Origin: Erodium maritimum
Taxonomy: Eukaryota; Streptophyta; Magnoliopsida; Geraniales; Geraniaceae
Length of the DNA: 64,000 nt
Assembly: GCA_963921825.1 (NCBI GenBank)
Contig: OY997593.1
Coordinates: 45,275,111-45,339,110, forward strand
Reading direction: 5' to 3'
The translations under genes were made by a program, and so were the position numbers. Position 1 is the stretch's first letter; each line of letters begins with the position of its first letter. Under the pieces are notes generated by a model. It was not told the DNA's origin, searched no databases, and worked only from the letters and a program-made list of their open reading frames with translations. Below are positions 23,306 to 35,156 of this stretch, piece after piece.

Positions 23306-25124
23306 TGTAAAGACCTGAATTTTTATTTCGATAATTTATCGTAGGAGACGTCGTTGAGTTGGGAAGCGAGTCGATTATTGATTCGATTGCAAAAAAAAGG
23401 GGGGAAAGAAAAGAAAAGAATTGAAAAAAAAGGGAATTGTGGAAGCAGACCGGGCCAGCACTCCGCGTAACCATGAAGCCCGGGCCCAAGGCCCACGAGC
23501 TCAAACCCTAAAGCCATGCCTCTGAGCTTCTTCTTCGTCTAGCAGTCGCACGAATACCGAGACGCTCCTGTTCTCTCTCGATCTCACTTCTCTCCCCCAT
23601 CTCAGACCTCCCAAACTTCTCTCCCCCCTCGAACCTGTTCTCCCTCGCCTCTTTTAGCACCTCCGTCCCCAAATCGACGTCGTACCCAAACACCTTTTCC
23701 GTTCTTCGCCCTGAGCCCAATCTCGCCGGAGACGAAATGGACGATTCGGTCCGTGACCTCTCCCTCTCTCGCCACTTCCAGCTTCTCCGACCACACTCCA
23801 GCCGAGAACTCGCGATGACGAGCTCGATTTGAGCGAGCCTCGTCGCCTGAAACCCGAGTCCAACGCGATCCTCACGCCGGCGAACCTCGCCTTGCCAGAT
23901 CTGGAACAAGGAGCGCTTGGCCGCCCTCCAGCCACGGTCGAAACGGCCACGAAGTCGCCTGAGTTCTAGCGTTCTTCCCGGCGACTTTCCCTTCCCCTTC
24001 GACCTCACCTGAGACTGCCCTCCACCGTGTCGAGGCCGGCGACTTCGCCAGAGTTGCTCGAGGACGCCGGACACAAAAACGGGACTGTTTGGGCCAGAGT
24101 TAGGTTTGGGCCTCGGTAAGCTCTAGGGCCAGTTTTGGTTTGGGCCAGAAGAGAACCCTTGGGCCAGGCCCAGGTCTAGGGTCTGGATCTGGGGCCGGGT
24201 CCGGGTCAGGTCTGGACTGGGTTCGGGCTCAGATCCGGGTCAACCCAGTTTTCAAATAAAAATGTTTTTAAAATCAGTTTAAATAATTAATTAATCTAAT
24301 TATTTGACTTAAAATTGTACATTTAAGAGGACCTTTGGACAGCTACCGGGACTTATTGGACCTTTATCTGTTGAACTCAGATTGAACTTCGCCCGAGAGC
24401 TTGGACTTCGCCCGAGAAGACGAAGACCACTCCGGAACCAGTGTGAAGAACGGAGTAGGGGCAAATCGACTTTTCAGCAGAGTATTTAGAGGAAGACCAT
24501 AAGGTAGGGAAAGTTTTAACTTCTCGTTTAAATAACACTTAGTATGCCTATTAGGTTAATAAAATCGGAAAGGTCCTAGAATTGCATATAGGATGCGAAT
24601 AACTATAATAATCGTCCTTCAATTACTAATAACCGGATGTGTCTAGTATGCATGCGTAGGATGAGAATAACTAGTGTAACTCGCTTTCAATACTTGGAAA
24701 TTGTTTTACTGGTAGAGAGGCTTTGATGAGCCCTCGGATTAGTTGTTGTGTTAGATTCACATGCTTGTTTTCTAGTCATTAGGATAATTAAGAGTCTAAT
24801 GAAACTAGTTAAATGTTATGCTTGAATGATTGATTGAGTGTTTAAATGATTGATTGAATGTTTACATGATTGGTTGATTGAATAAATATTGAATGGTTGA
24901 ATGCTTGAGCGGATGATCGAGTATGACTGATTGTGCCAAACGGTACGATCAGGTGATCGATGGACCGGTGGATCGTGACTGGTAAGTATAAGGATTGAAT
25001 GGATGTCTTTGGTGTGTTGTGGTGAAAGTGTGATTCGATAAGCGTCGGTTGGTTGTTGTGTCATTGTGTGTTTCCCTTATTCTTATTCTTAAGATGTTTG
25101 ATTCTTCGGTATAGTACTTACACC

Positions 25125-25144
25125 GGGGGGGGGGGGGGGGGGGG
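25125..25144 (+). repeat. poly-G tract (20 bases) in the 5' LTR of G2
   Basis: Twenty consecutive G residues interrupt an otherwise alignable LTR segment. The 3' LTR has six G residues at the same place (33419-33424). The tract could expand by slippage or be inflated by sequencing. Confidence 0.85.
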
Positions 25145-25199
25145 TAATCCGGTGGTGTTATAGTCGTTGGTGTGTAGCAGATCTTGTGGGATAATGATT

Positions 25200-25445
25200 G
25201 GAATTGTTGGAGCCTGCGGGGCATAGGTTATTGGACCCTGCGGGGCATCGGTTATTGGAGCCTGCGGGCATTGATTATTGGACCCTGCGGGGCATCGACT
25301 ATTGGACCCTGCGGGGCATTGATTATTGGACCCTGCGGGGCATCGACTACTGGACCCTACAGGGCATTGGATATTGGACCCTGCGGGGCAATCGGTTGGT
25401 TTACCCTGCGGGGCAATCGGTTGGTTTACCCTGCGGGGATGGTTA
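25200..25445. repeat. tandem repeat of about 24 bp in G2 5' LTR, about 10 copies
   Basis: Units ATTGGACCCTGCGGGGCATC with variants (GAGCCTGCGGGCATTG and GTTTACCCTGCGGGG) repeat head to tail. The 3' LTR has the equivalent array at 33480-33720 with a different set of variants. Confidence 0.85.
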
Positions 25446-26368
25446 TTGGTTGATTCACCCAAGTGTATGCGTCCTGCGGGAGCAATACCTTGGTTCCCCA
25501 TGACATATGGTCCTTTGGAGACGTTTCCGAGAGTCCCGATGATATGTGTCCTCCTAGGGACGTTTCCGGCATTCTCGACGTTATGCGTCTCCTCTGGACC
25601 GAGGGAAAATCTGATATGACACAAAGAGTATTGTGAATCGGAGGGTGGCGATTTCATGTCCCACGACATTATTCTACTTGTCCCGATGACATATGGTTCT
25701 TTGGAGACGTTTCCGAGAGTCCCGATGATATGTGTCCTCCTAGGGACATTTCCGGCATTCTCGACGTTCTACGTCTCTGCGACGTTATGCGTCTCCTCTG
25801 GGCGGAGGGAAAATCCGACATGACAAAACGAGTATTGTGGATCGGAGGGCGGCGACATCATGCCCCACGACATTAATTGAGCACCCTATCCTTTATTGAC
25901 TATTTAAGAAACGCATTGATTCTCGTATTTTCCTATGATTAATGTTGACTCTTTGAAAGTGTTAAACACTCGGTTGCCTTCGTATTTCATCATCTGTTTG
26001 GTCCCTCGCCTTATTAATATTTGAATAAACTTGTGAAACCTTAGTTGTTAAACTAAAAGGATGCCCTAGTTATGCATTTTCCTTACTGAGCGCAAGCTCA
26101 CCCTATTTGTTCATGATTGTTTTACAGGTTTGCGTGATGACTAGAAGACTCGAGGCTAGGGAGCTTCTAGTGTCCGGGTGCTTATCTCCTAAAGACGTTT
26201 GGTCAGATTTTTTTCGGTCATGAACCTTTTTGTAAAAGAATTTGCTATGAACTTTATGAACCGTTTGTTAGAGGATTTATTGTTTTTATGACATTTTATT
26301 ATTACAATTGCTTCTCCCTTAAGTCACGTCTCGAGTCCGATCAAAACCGGATTTGGGGCGTGACAATT

Positions 26369-26380
26369 TGGTATCAGAGC
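26369..26380 (+). other. primer-binding site (initiator tRNA-Met) of G2
   Basis: TGGTATCAGAGC, three bases inside the LTR end at 26365. It identifies 23306-26365 as the 5' LTR and sets the element on the plus strand. Confidence 0.88.
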
Positions 26381-27000
26381 TTGGTTTCATTTGAAACAGG
26401 TTTTATTTTGAACGTGTTTTCAAAACCTCAGACTGCACGTCAATTAGGTGGGTAGAGTTAGGGAGTCTAAGCTTTGGTACTCAGTGACGTAGTCGGAATT
26501 ACTCGATACGTAGAGTTGGAATGTTGACAATCCTCATGACTCGAACGCCTTCGTAAAGGTTGGAACTTTTGATGGTATGTGATTTGTTTTACGCATGTCG
26601 TAAGCTCTATTGATATGCCTCAGTGATCTGGGATGCCTATGGTTGAGATCAAGGTTGGTCTAACGAGCGATGATCGAACCGCCATGAATTGGTTGTTGAG
26701 TGAACCTTTTCTTTATTGTGTTGCCACATTGTTGGGCAGTTTCATGATTCGTCGATTTGAAATACTGATTTGCTCAATTGGTTGACTTTTTGAGGTGTTG
26801 ACTTCCTGACTTATTGATGTGTTAAACTGTTTAAGAGTGAAATTGCAGGAATTTTGACTCGGTTAAGATGTTGACTGTTCCTTAAGAATTAAGGCTGGAA
26901 TGATAATCCTATTTGATGACTAGTGAATAAAGGGTAGAAACCCGAGTGGTACTGCGGTACCTTACTGATAAGGTGTACTATACAGAGCACGAGAACTCTT

Positions 27001-27156
27001 GAATTGTGTATTTTGATGGGCATGAGAACCCTGTGCACTGAATTGTGTATTTTGATGGGCATGAGAACGTTGTGTACTGAATTGTGTATTTTGATGGGCA
27101 TGAGAACCCTGTGTACTGAATTGTGTATTTTGATGAGCATGAGAACTCGGTGTACC
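27001..27156 (+). repeat. 39-bp tandem repeat, 4 copies, in the G2 leader
   Basis: Four head-to-tail units of 39 bp built from GAATTGTGTATTTTGATGGG plus CATGAGAACC and CTGTGCACT. A decayed partial unit precedes the array. The length is a multiple of three, so both strands show short repetitive frames, but there is no sign of a real protein. Confidence 0.9.
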
Positions 27157-27744
27157 GAATACCTTGTGAAATTGATTATTAATGATCCTGCGTAAGCGGA
27201 TGGTTAGTGGAAAATACGAATAGGTCATGCCAAATTTTATGTAGAACTGAAATGTTTACACTATCACGGGTTGACTCAGGGGCGCCACTATAGTCGAACG
27301 TGATGGTTGGATGTCAAGTTGTTACAATGAGATTCGGGGACGCCTGAATCGGGTTGTAACGACGCGAGATCGACATGAAGGTTGGATAAAAGTTAAAGTG
27401 TTGAGAATCTGTGGAAAGGAAAGAAATGATAAGTTTTGATGAGTTTGATCGTGTTACGATACTAGACCCCGCGTTTTGGGAAGATACCCGGTCGAGGGGT
27501 ATGCCTGTTGCCTTGTACCTTGTGTGTATTACTTGAGATTTAATCCTCATGTGGGAGTCGACTAAACTACTTCTTAATTGCACTACTTGCTTGATTTCAC
27601 TACTTGCGTGATTGAACTACTTGCTTGAGTGCATTGTTGATTGATGTTTTGAGACAAACGAGAACGTCATGATATGATGAATCGGACCGGTTGTGTTAAA
27701 CGGAGATATGAACCTATATGTTATAAACACAGCGAGTATACGAG

Positions 27745-28590
27745 ATGTCACGTGTTTATATCCCGAGGGATACCCGGAGCCGCCCGGCTGCGGGGCAGAG
27801 CCAGACACCAGCTGTTGGTATGGCAGGGGCAGCGAGCGCCCATGGTGCTGCTTCCACAGAGCACCAGAGTTTTGAGGATGGACCGGTGGGGTCACCACCT
27901 AGAGCTCCTCCAGTCGCGGAGCCGACTCAGGAGACCCCCATCGATGAGGTGGTTCGCGCAGTGCTAACAGCGCTTAGCGCTCAGCAGGAGACTACAACAC
28001 CGGCACAAGAGTCTGTGCCCACTGCTAACGCAATCACCACCAAGAGGCCAGGCCAGATGGACAGTTATACGACCTAGACTTTAAGGGATTTTTGTAGATT
28101 AAGTACACCAATCTATTCCGGGGGTTCAGACCCCGAAACAGTTGTAGTGTGGTTGGAGCGGATTACCCGCAGCCTTAATACTTTTGGAGTATTCTGATAG
28201 TCGTTTGAGAATATTTTTTCGCGACCTTCCAGTTGAGGGAGAAACACGATACTGGTGGCACAGTTTGCCCTCGAGCAAGCAGTTGGAACATCTAGGACGA
28301 GACTGCCCGTTGAGTGATGGATCTACACACCGTTCCACAGGTCGGCCTACGAGGGCCGATAAGAGAATGTGCCGTCACAGCAGCAAATTCTTCCACCCCC
28401 ACCGAGAGGAGGACCTCCGATGCGACGGGGTCGAGTGTACGCGATTGACGGGCCCCGAACTGAGGGACTTGATACCGATCTTGAGATCGCTTATAGTACC
28501 TATGTACTGTTTATCTTTGGAGTTGTGTCTGCTGACACTTGAGTATTACACTTGGTTGTATCGTTTTGTGGTTACTTTATGTAGGAGATG
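27745..28590 (+). pseudogene. gag part of G2 (shortened)
   Basis: The frame at 27745-28077 matches the Pro/Ala-rich Gag N terminus of G1 (YIPR-T-RP near the start). The sequence that follows has a trace of the gag core and of the YWW motif, then EHLGRDCP of the zinc-knuckle region near 28290, then a Tyr-Ala segment that normally precedes the protease. The gag is clearly shorter than that of G1 and broken. Confidence 0.65.
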
Positions 28591-31239
28591 AAAGTGTGGT
28601 AACAAATCTTCTCGTTCCTAAGAACTTGTCGTACTGAAAGCCCCCCCTCCCTATTTTGAACGTGTTGATCGAACTTTAAGAACCGAGTTGGGAAACGTCA
28701 AATGTTCATTGAATGCTATCAGCATCGAACACCCGAGCAGAGAAAGACTACGGCCTTGACCAATAAACGGTCCGACCGGTCATCAGATATGACCGAGTGA
28801 CGATAAGATCATAGTAGCGCAGTAGAAGCGCAGTGGACCCATAACCCATAATCACCGAACCCTACCAAAAGTTTGAAATATTAAGAGTCGAACCTTTGAG
28901 AGTGACCTTCGTGTCTTAACACCTCGGTCGATGGACGAATAGTTGGACAAGGGTGAGTTGCATGTGTAAGGATGGATTAGAGGGTAATCCCTAAGTTCGT
29001 CCCTGAAGATACGATCAAATTACTACCCATTTCACAAAGTCAATGTCGGAATTGACCTAAGACCAATGACGACGCCGACATCCTGGAACCATGCAGGTTC
29101 ACGCCAGCAGAGCGATCGCACCGAACGTCAGTCAGAAAGGTCAGAAAGACGAAGGACCTGTCTGAGCGTGTCGTCGCGCAACAGCAAGTAGACACATTAC
29201 AAGAGTCACATCCTTCGCGCCACACTGAACCGATAGATAGCACCGAGAGTTACAAGGACATCATACAACACTCTCATCGGAGCAGAAAGCGGAAAACGAG
29301 AACCGAGTACCGAGGTGTACCTTTGTCAGCAAAAGGAGAACGAACGCCAAACGTCCTGCGAGGACTAAGCATAACCATAAGGTTACGCCATAGAAGTGAG
29401 AGCAACTCACGTTGAAATCCGGCAACAGATAGCCGAGGGCGACTACCACAAGTTTCCAGGCCATTAACAAGATGGCACCGAACGAAGCGTGGTGTGGTAG
29501 GTCAAGTTTTGTGTCATGCATAAGCACATGGAAAGATAAGAGTTAACCGTTGTTGGTTTTGAATTATTCGAGGAACGATTGAAGGAACCGCGCTAGTTTC
29601 CGATCTGTTCAAATTATCGAGGTCTCGGTGCGTGTTGATTACTCCTTGAGTGGTGACTTGGGTGGACTTGACTATAAGTCGTGTTGATCGATAGCTCGTG
29701 AACGGGTGTCAACGAGATAAGGAATACCACCGGTTGGGATAACCTTTGTCGATCGATCTTGGATTGGATTTCGCTATCGAGTGTGATTGTCGTACACTTA
29801 GTTTTGGTATCTTGGAGGACGCCTACTTTTGACAAATTTCCAATAAGAGGGCCATCGATCCTTTTTGTTGAACGTCGTTCGTCCGACTAGATGACGGTAG
29901 AGTTCATGGTCGTACTGAACCATGCACCGGTTTTGAGAACCGTTGACTCATTGACATGATGATTTGGGTGAGACGGATTGTGATGTGTTTTGATCAGGGG
30001 TTGAGAAATGGTATCGATGCCAAGAGAAATATAGCGTTTTGGATAACCTTCTTGATTGATCACAGTTAGGTGTTGATGGTTTACCGCGAGTTAGGTTTGT
30101 GATGCTTGATGTGTGACTGTCCCGTATCAGGTTGTGAACCTTGATAAGGTTTAACCGGTGTGACCTGCTGCTACGTTGGACAAGTGTGCCATGCTTGGTA
30201 TGACCGGAGCTTTTGATTAAGTTATGTTTTGAGACATGCCGCTTTCCGACTAGATGTCGGCACATTGTACCATTTACTTGATTGAGGTACGTCTACCTTT
30301 CCACGAGATGTGATGAAACGAGCGGTTGCTCCAAACCCTGCAGTAGTGATGAGAACTTTTGTTTAATGGTAGCATCTGTGTGTTATTTGCCTGCTTTGTG
30401 TGTGATAGGTCGGGACATAACCTTAGTGACGTTCCAGTGTGAACTATTCGTGTAACGATTACTACAGAGAAACGGAGGAGTACATCTGCGGATGGCTCCG
30501 TCCTTGCTCGACTTTCGGAGTATTCCGGTAAGACGCCCATACCGACGGAAAGTTCCGGTGTGGCATGTTTGAATCGAGGTCGTTCTATTCGGTGTGATAC
30601 CGGTACCGTTGAGGATTCTGATGAGAGGTATCTACAGAGAGGTTGTTTGTGACAGTCCGCTGTCTACACTAACGTTGGAATTCGTTATAGGTTGCCAAGA
30701 TTGTTATCTGTTATTCCTCAGTGTCTGAGGGACAATCGACTTATGGTGTGTACCCAATGATTCTTTGGGCTGATCTAATTTGTTTCACGTGAAATGGCAT
30801 AATGTTAAGTAATACAGGTTGTCAACGTCAAGTGTAATTTTGGGTATTACCCTTGCAGAATTGTTGTGGTTGGTCTTGACCCGGTAGTGTTTGAGTTCTG
30901 TTGTGGTTAGTCCCGGTAATGGTTGCTAAGGAGGAAATTGAGAAGTAATGTTGGTGTGTGATTCCGACTCTGTTCGACTTGCAGAGCGTCCCGGCAGGAT
31001 ACTTGTGCCGACGGAAATTTCCGGTATGGGATATCTAGACAGTTACCTGAGGTTCTTAAGCGTGTGAGTGTCATGCGACTTATGTTTTTGCTCGAATTTT
31101 CTTTGAGTTGGTGTGAGACGTTGCACGTTTGAGTTGTGAACTGTTGAGAAGGACTGCTTTCACCGCCAAGTATGGCGTTTGAGTAACTAGCGTGATCTAG
31201 TGAGACACGATTAAGTGAAGGTCGCGTAGATTCATAAAC
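28591..31239 (+). other. G2 internal region without recognisable pol
   Basis: About 2.6 kb where pol would be expected. I see no reverse transcriptase, RNase H or integrase core motif in any frame. Two related blocks of about 65 bp (around 30500-30570 and 30975-31035), each with CCGACGGAAA-TTCCGGT, stand out. The region may be replaced sequence or a pol decayed past recognition. Confidence 0.5.
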
Positions 31240-31579
31240 GGTTAAAGACCATGCAGAGCCGACAGAAGAGTTACACAGATGAAAGGCGCATGCCTCTTGA
31301 GTTTCAATTGGTGACCAGATACTTCTGAGAATGAGCCTAAGAGGGACCTTAGCGGCTCGACCTCGACGGAGGCAAGTTGGCCCGCAAATTATCGTATATT
31401 TCGAGAGCTTCAGGCAGCACTAAAGTCGTTGCCTAGCAGCTTCCACATGTTCCCAAACTACGAAAGTACACCGCGAATCCCTCGCTTGTGAGTTTTAAGA
31501 GGACATTCCCAGAGTTAGGGTCAAGTGGAATGCGTTCATTTTAAATTTCGGGGACGAAATTCCTTTAAGGGGGGTAGAC
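31240..31579 (+). pseudogene. trace of gypsy integrase C terminus and polypurine tract of G2
   Basis: Words such as QSRQKSYTDERRMPLEFQ near 31260-31320 resemble the segment after the integrase core of plant gypsy elements. The last part resembles the usual pol end ahead of a G-rich polypurine tract (TTTAAGGGGGGTAGAC, 31564-31579), which abuts the 3' LTR. Broken. Confidence 0.55.
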
Positions 31580-34500
31580 TGTTAAGACCTGAATTTTTAT
31601 TTCGATAATTTAACGTAGGAGACGTCGTTGAGTTGGGGAGCGAGTCGATTATTGATTCGATTGCAAAAAAAGGGGGGCAAGAAAAGAAAAGAATTGAAAT
31701 AAAAAAAAAGAAAAAAAAGGGAATTGTGGAAGCAGACCGGGCCAGCACTGTTCTGGGCCCAAATCCGCGCAACCACGAAGCCAGGGACCAAGGCCCACGA
31801 GCTCAAACCCTAAAGCCACGGCTCTGAGCTTCTTCTTCGTCTGGCAGCCGCATGAATACCGAGACGCTTCTGTTCTCTCTCGATCTCACTTCTCTCCCCC
31901 ATCTCAGACCTCCCAAACCTCTCCCCCCCTCGAACCTGTTCTCCCTCACCTCTTTCAGCACCTCTGTCCCAAAATCAATACGCCGTACCCAAACACCTTT
32001 GCTGTTCTTCGCCCTGAGCCCAATCTTGCCGGAGACGAAAGGGATGATTCGGTCCGTGACCCTTTCCTCTCTCACCACTTCCAGCTTCTCCGACCACACT
32101 CCGGCCGAGAACTCGCGATGACGAGCTCGATTTGAGCGAGCCTCGTCGCCTGAAAGCCGAGTCCAACGCAATCCACACGCCGGTGAACCTCGCCTCGCCA
32201 GATTTGGAACAAGGAGCGCTTGGCCGCCCTCCAGCCACGGTCGAAACGACCACGAAGTCGCCTGAGTTCTGGCGTTCTTCCAGCCGACTTTCCCTTCCCC
32301 TCCGACCTCACCTGAGACTGCCCTCCACCGTGTCGAGGCCGGTGACTTCGCCGGAGTTGCTCGAGGACGCCGGACACAAAACCGGGATTGTTTAGACCCG
32401 AGTTGGGTTTGGGCCTGGGTAAGGTCTAGGCCAGTTTTGGTTTGTGCTAGAAGACAACCCTTGGGCCAGGCCCAGGTCTAGGGTCTGGATCTGGGGCCGG
32501 GTCCGGGCCATGTCTGGACCGGGTTCGGGCTCAGATACGGGTCAACCCAGTTTTCAAATAAAAATGTTTTTAAAATCAGTTTTAAATAATTAATTAATCT
32601 AATTATTTGACTTAAAATTGTACAATTCAGAGGACCCATGGACAGCTACAGGGACTTATTGGACCTTTATCTGTTGAACTCAGATTGAACTTCGCCCGAG
32701 AAGACGAAGACCACTCCAGAACTCGTGTGAAGAACGGAGTAGGGGCAAATCGACTTTTCAGCAGAGTATTTAGAGGAAGACAACAAGGTAGGGAAATTCT
32801 TAACTTCTCGTTTAAATAACGCTTAGTATGCCTATTAGGTTAATAAAATCGGAAAGTTCCTAGAATTGCATATAGGATGCGAATAACTAGAATAATCGTC
32901 CTTCAATTACTAATAACCGGATGTCTAGTATGCATGCGTAGGATGAGAATAACTAGTGTAACTCGCTTTCAATACTTGGAAATTGTTTTACTGGTAGAGA
33001 GGCCATGATGAGCCCTCGGATTAGTTGTTATGTTAGGTTCACATGCTTGTTTGCTAGTCATTAGGATAATAAAGAGTCTAATGAAACTAGTTAAATGTTA
33101 TGCTTGAATGATGGATTGAGTGTTTACATGATTGATTGAATGTTTACATGATTGGTTGATTGAATGAATGTTGAATGGTTGAATGCTTGAACGGATGATC
33201 GAGTATGACTGATTGTGCCAAACGGTACGATCATGTGATCGATGGACCGGTGGATCGTGACTGGTAAGTATAACGGTAAGTGTAAGGGTTGAATGGATGT
33301 CTTTGGTGTGTTGTGGTGAAAGTGTGATTCGATAAGTGTTGGTTGGTTGTTGTGTCATTGTGTGTTTCCCTTATTCTTATTCTTAAGATGTTTGATTGTT
33401 CTGTATAGTACTTACACCGGGGGGTAATCCGGTGGTGTTATGGTCGTTGGTGTGTAGTAGATCCTGCGGGATAATGATTGGTATTGGACCCTACGGGGCA
33501 TAGGTTATTGGAGCCTGCGGGCATTGGTATTGGACCCCGCGGGTCATCGGTTATTGGAGCCTGTGGGCATTGATTATTGGACCCTGCGGGGCATCGACTA
33601 TTGGACCCTGCGGGGCATTGATTATTGGACCATGCGGGGCATCGACTACTGGACCCTACGGGGCATTGGATATTGGACCATGCGGGACAATCGGTTGGTT
33701 TACTCTGCGGGGATGGTTATTGGTTGATTCACCCAAGTGTATGCGTCATGCGGGAGCAATACCTTGGTTCCCCATGACATATGGTCCTTTGGAGACGTTT
33801 CCGAGAGTCCCGATGATATGTGTCCTCCTAGGGACGTTTCCAGCATTCTCAACGTTATACGTCTCTGCGACGTTATGCGTCTCCTCTGGACCGAGGGAAA
33901 AATCTGATATGACACAGAGATTATTCTGAATCGGAGGGTGGCGACTTCATGTCCCATGACATTATTCTACTTGTTCCGATGACATATGGTTCTTTGGAGA
34001 CGTTTCCGAGAGTCTAGATGATATGTGTCCTCCTAGGGACGTTTTCGGCATTCTCGACGTTATACGTCCCTGCGACGTTATACGTCTCTGCGACGTTATA
34101 CGTCTCTGCGACGTTATGCGTCTCCTCTGGACCGAGGGAAATCCGACATGACACAACGAGTATTGTGGATCGGAGGGTGGCGACAGCATGCCCCACGACA
34201 TTAATTGAGCACCCTATCCTTTATTGATTATTTAAGAAACACATTGATTCTCGTATTTTCCTATGATTAATGTTGACTCTTTGAAAGTGTTAAACACTCG
34301 GTTGCCTTCGAATTTCATCATCTGTTTGGTCCTTCGCCTTATTAAGATTTGAATAAACTTGTGAAACCCTAGTTGTTAAACTAAAAGGATGCCCTAGTTA
34401 TGCATATTCCCTACTGAGCGCAAGCTCACCCCAATTTGTTCATGATTGTTTTACAGGTTTGTGTGATGACTAGTGGACTCGAGGCTCGGGAGCTTCTAGG

Positions 34501-34694
34501 GTCCGGGTGCTTATCTCCTAGAGACGTTTGGTCAGATTTTTGTCGGTCATGAACCTTTTTGTAAAAGAATTTGCTATGAACTTTATGAACCGTTTGTTAG
34601 AGGATTTATTGTTTTTATGACATTTTATTATTACAATTGCTTCTCCCTTAAGTCACGTCTCGAGTCCGGTCAAGACAGGATTTGGGGCGTGACA
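31580..34694 (+). repeat. 3' LTR of G2 (3.1 kb)
   Basis: Starts TGTTAAGACCTGAATTTTT and ends GGGGCGTGACA. It aligns over its whole length with 23306-26365. The differences are base changes and unit-number changes in the repeat arrays, including an extra ACGTTATACGTCTCTGCG array at about 33850-34115. Confidence 0.88.
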
Positions 34695-34716
34695 CACACA
34701 CACACACATATATATA
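34695..34716. repeat. CA/TA microsatellite
   Basis: A CA run passing into a TA run directly after the G2 3' LTR. A similar CA run ending CATAT stands just before the 5' LTR (23291-23305). G2 seems to have landed in a microsatellite. Confidence 0.85.
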
Positions 34717-34971
34717 GGGGAACTATCGAGTACAAACCTTGTTTCGGGTCAGAACGTAGAACCAATCTGGGCCATTGATTATCCAAATCGGATGGCCACC
34801 GAAATTCAGGGGGGGTGGGGGGTGATTGATTACAAAATCAATTACAAGATATGCATTAATTAAAAAGATATGCATTAAATCTGGGCCTTTAATTATACGA
34901 TCCAAGGGCCCAGATTGATAGTTCTACGTTATGACGAAAGATAGAAGTTTGTACCTGATAGTGATCCATCC
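34717..34971. mobile_element. MITE-like element with imperfect terminal inverted repeats (255 bp)
   Basis: The left end GGGGAACTATCGAGTACAAAC pairs with the right end, read in reverse, GGATCACTATCAGGTACAAAC. Further in, CAGAACGTAGAACCAATCTG on the left pairs with CATAACGTAGAACTATC and CAATCTGGGCC on the right. No coding capacity. TA repeats stand at both borders, so a TA or longer TA-rich duplication is possible but cannot be told from the microsatellite. Superfamily uncertain, perhaps Mutator-like. Confidence 0.6.
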
Positions 34972-35156
34972 TATATATATATATATATATAGATGGTATC
35001 AAATACAAACTATTCTTATCGTGCAAACTGCAAACCAATTCGAGCCATGCACGCAACCAAGATGACCCAATCAGAGCGCACCAAATCCATACACGTGGCT
35101 TTTTAGCGCTTGCCTTTGACCGCACAGTAGTGCTTGTTGACCACGCGCACAGTGCA
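34972..35156. other. TA run and non-coding spacer
   Basis: A TA run (34972-34991) is followed by non-coding DNA. The words GATGGTATCAAATACAAACT and TTATCGTGC recall the termini of the MITE at 34717, so this could be the start of a second element that contains the GGTAC repeats. Confidence 0.35.

Larger units (their letters stand above)
23306..26365 (+). repeat. 5' LTR of G2 (3.06 kb)
   Basis: Starts TGTAAAGACCTGAATTTTT and ends GGGGCGTGACA. It contains a pyrimidine-rich, GC-rich block at 23515-24090, a poly-G tract at 25125-25144, and tandem arrays between 25200 and 25830. A frame of 188 codons lies antisense at 23508-24074 but is not kept in the 3' LTR. Confidence 0.88.
23306..34694 (+). 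mobile_element. Ty3/gypsy fossil with both LTRs (element G2, 11.4 kb)
   Basis: Two long LTRs (23306-26365 and 31580-34694) in direct orientation enclose 5.2 kb. A primer site follows the 5' LTR and a G-rich polypurine tract precedes the 3' LTR. A shortened gag and a trace of the integrase C terminus are recognisable; reverse transcriptase and RNase H are not. The element is therefore a broken or non-autonomous derivative. The two LTRs differ at about 5 percent of positions in the stretches compared by eye, suggesting an age of the order of two million years at commonly used plant rates. Both flanks are CA/TA microsatellite, so a clean target duplication cannot be read. Its leader and gag are related to G1. 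Confidence 0.85.

Noticed and set aside
23508-24074. Open frame of 188 codons on the minus strand in the G2 5' LTR
   Set aside because: It is not kept in the 3' LTR, where only shorter, shifted frames remain, and its Arg/Gly-rich composition simply reflects a pyrimidine-rich GC block. Treated as a shadow.
25200-25445. Regularly spaced short repeats resembling a CRISPR array
   Set aside because: The units are head to tail without unique spacers, lie inside an LTR, and the genome is a plant.
27001-27228. Repetitive short frames rich in His, Gln and Asn
   Set aside because: They arise because the 39-bp unit is a multiple of three; all frames look periodic. No start context or homologue.
23291-34716. 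CATAT / CACAC as a target duplication of G2
   Set aside because: Both flanks are CA/TA microsatellite, so any short match is uninformative. Left as undetermined.
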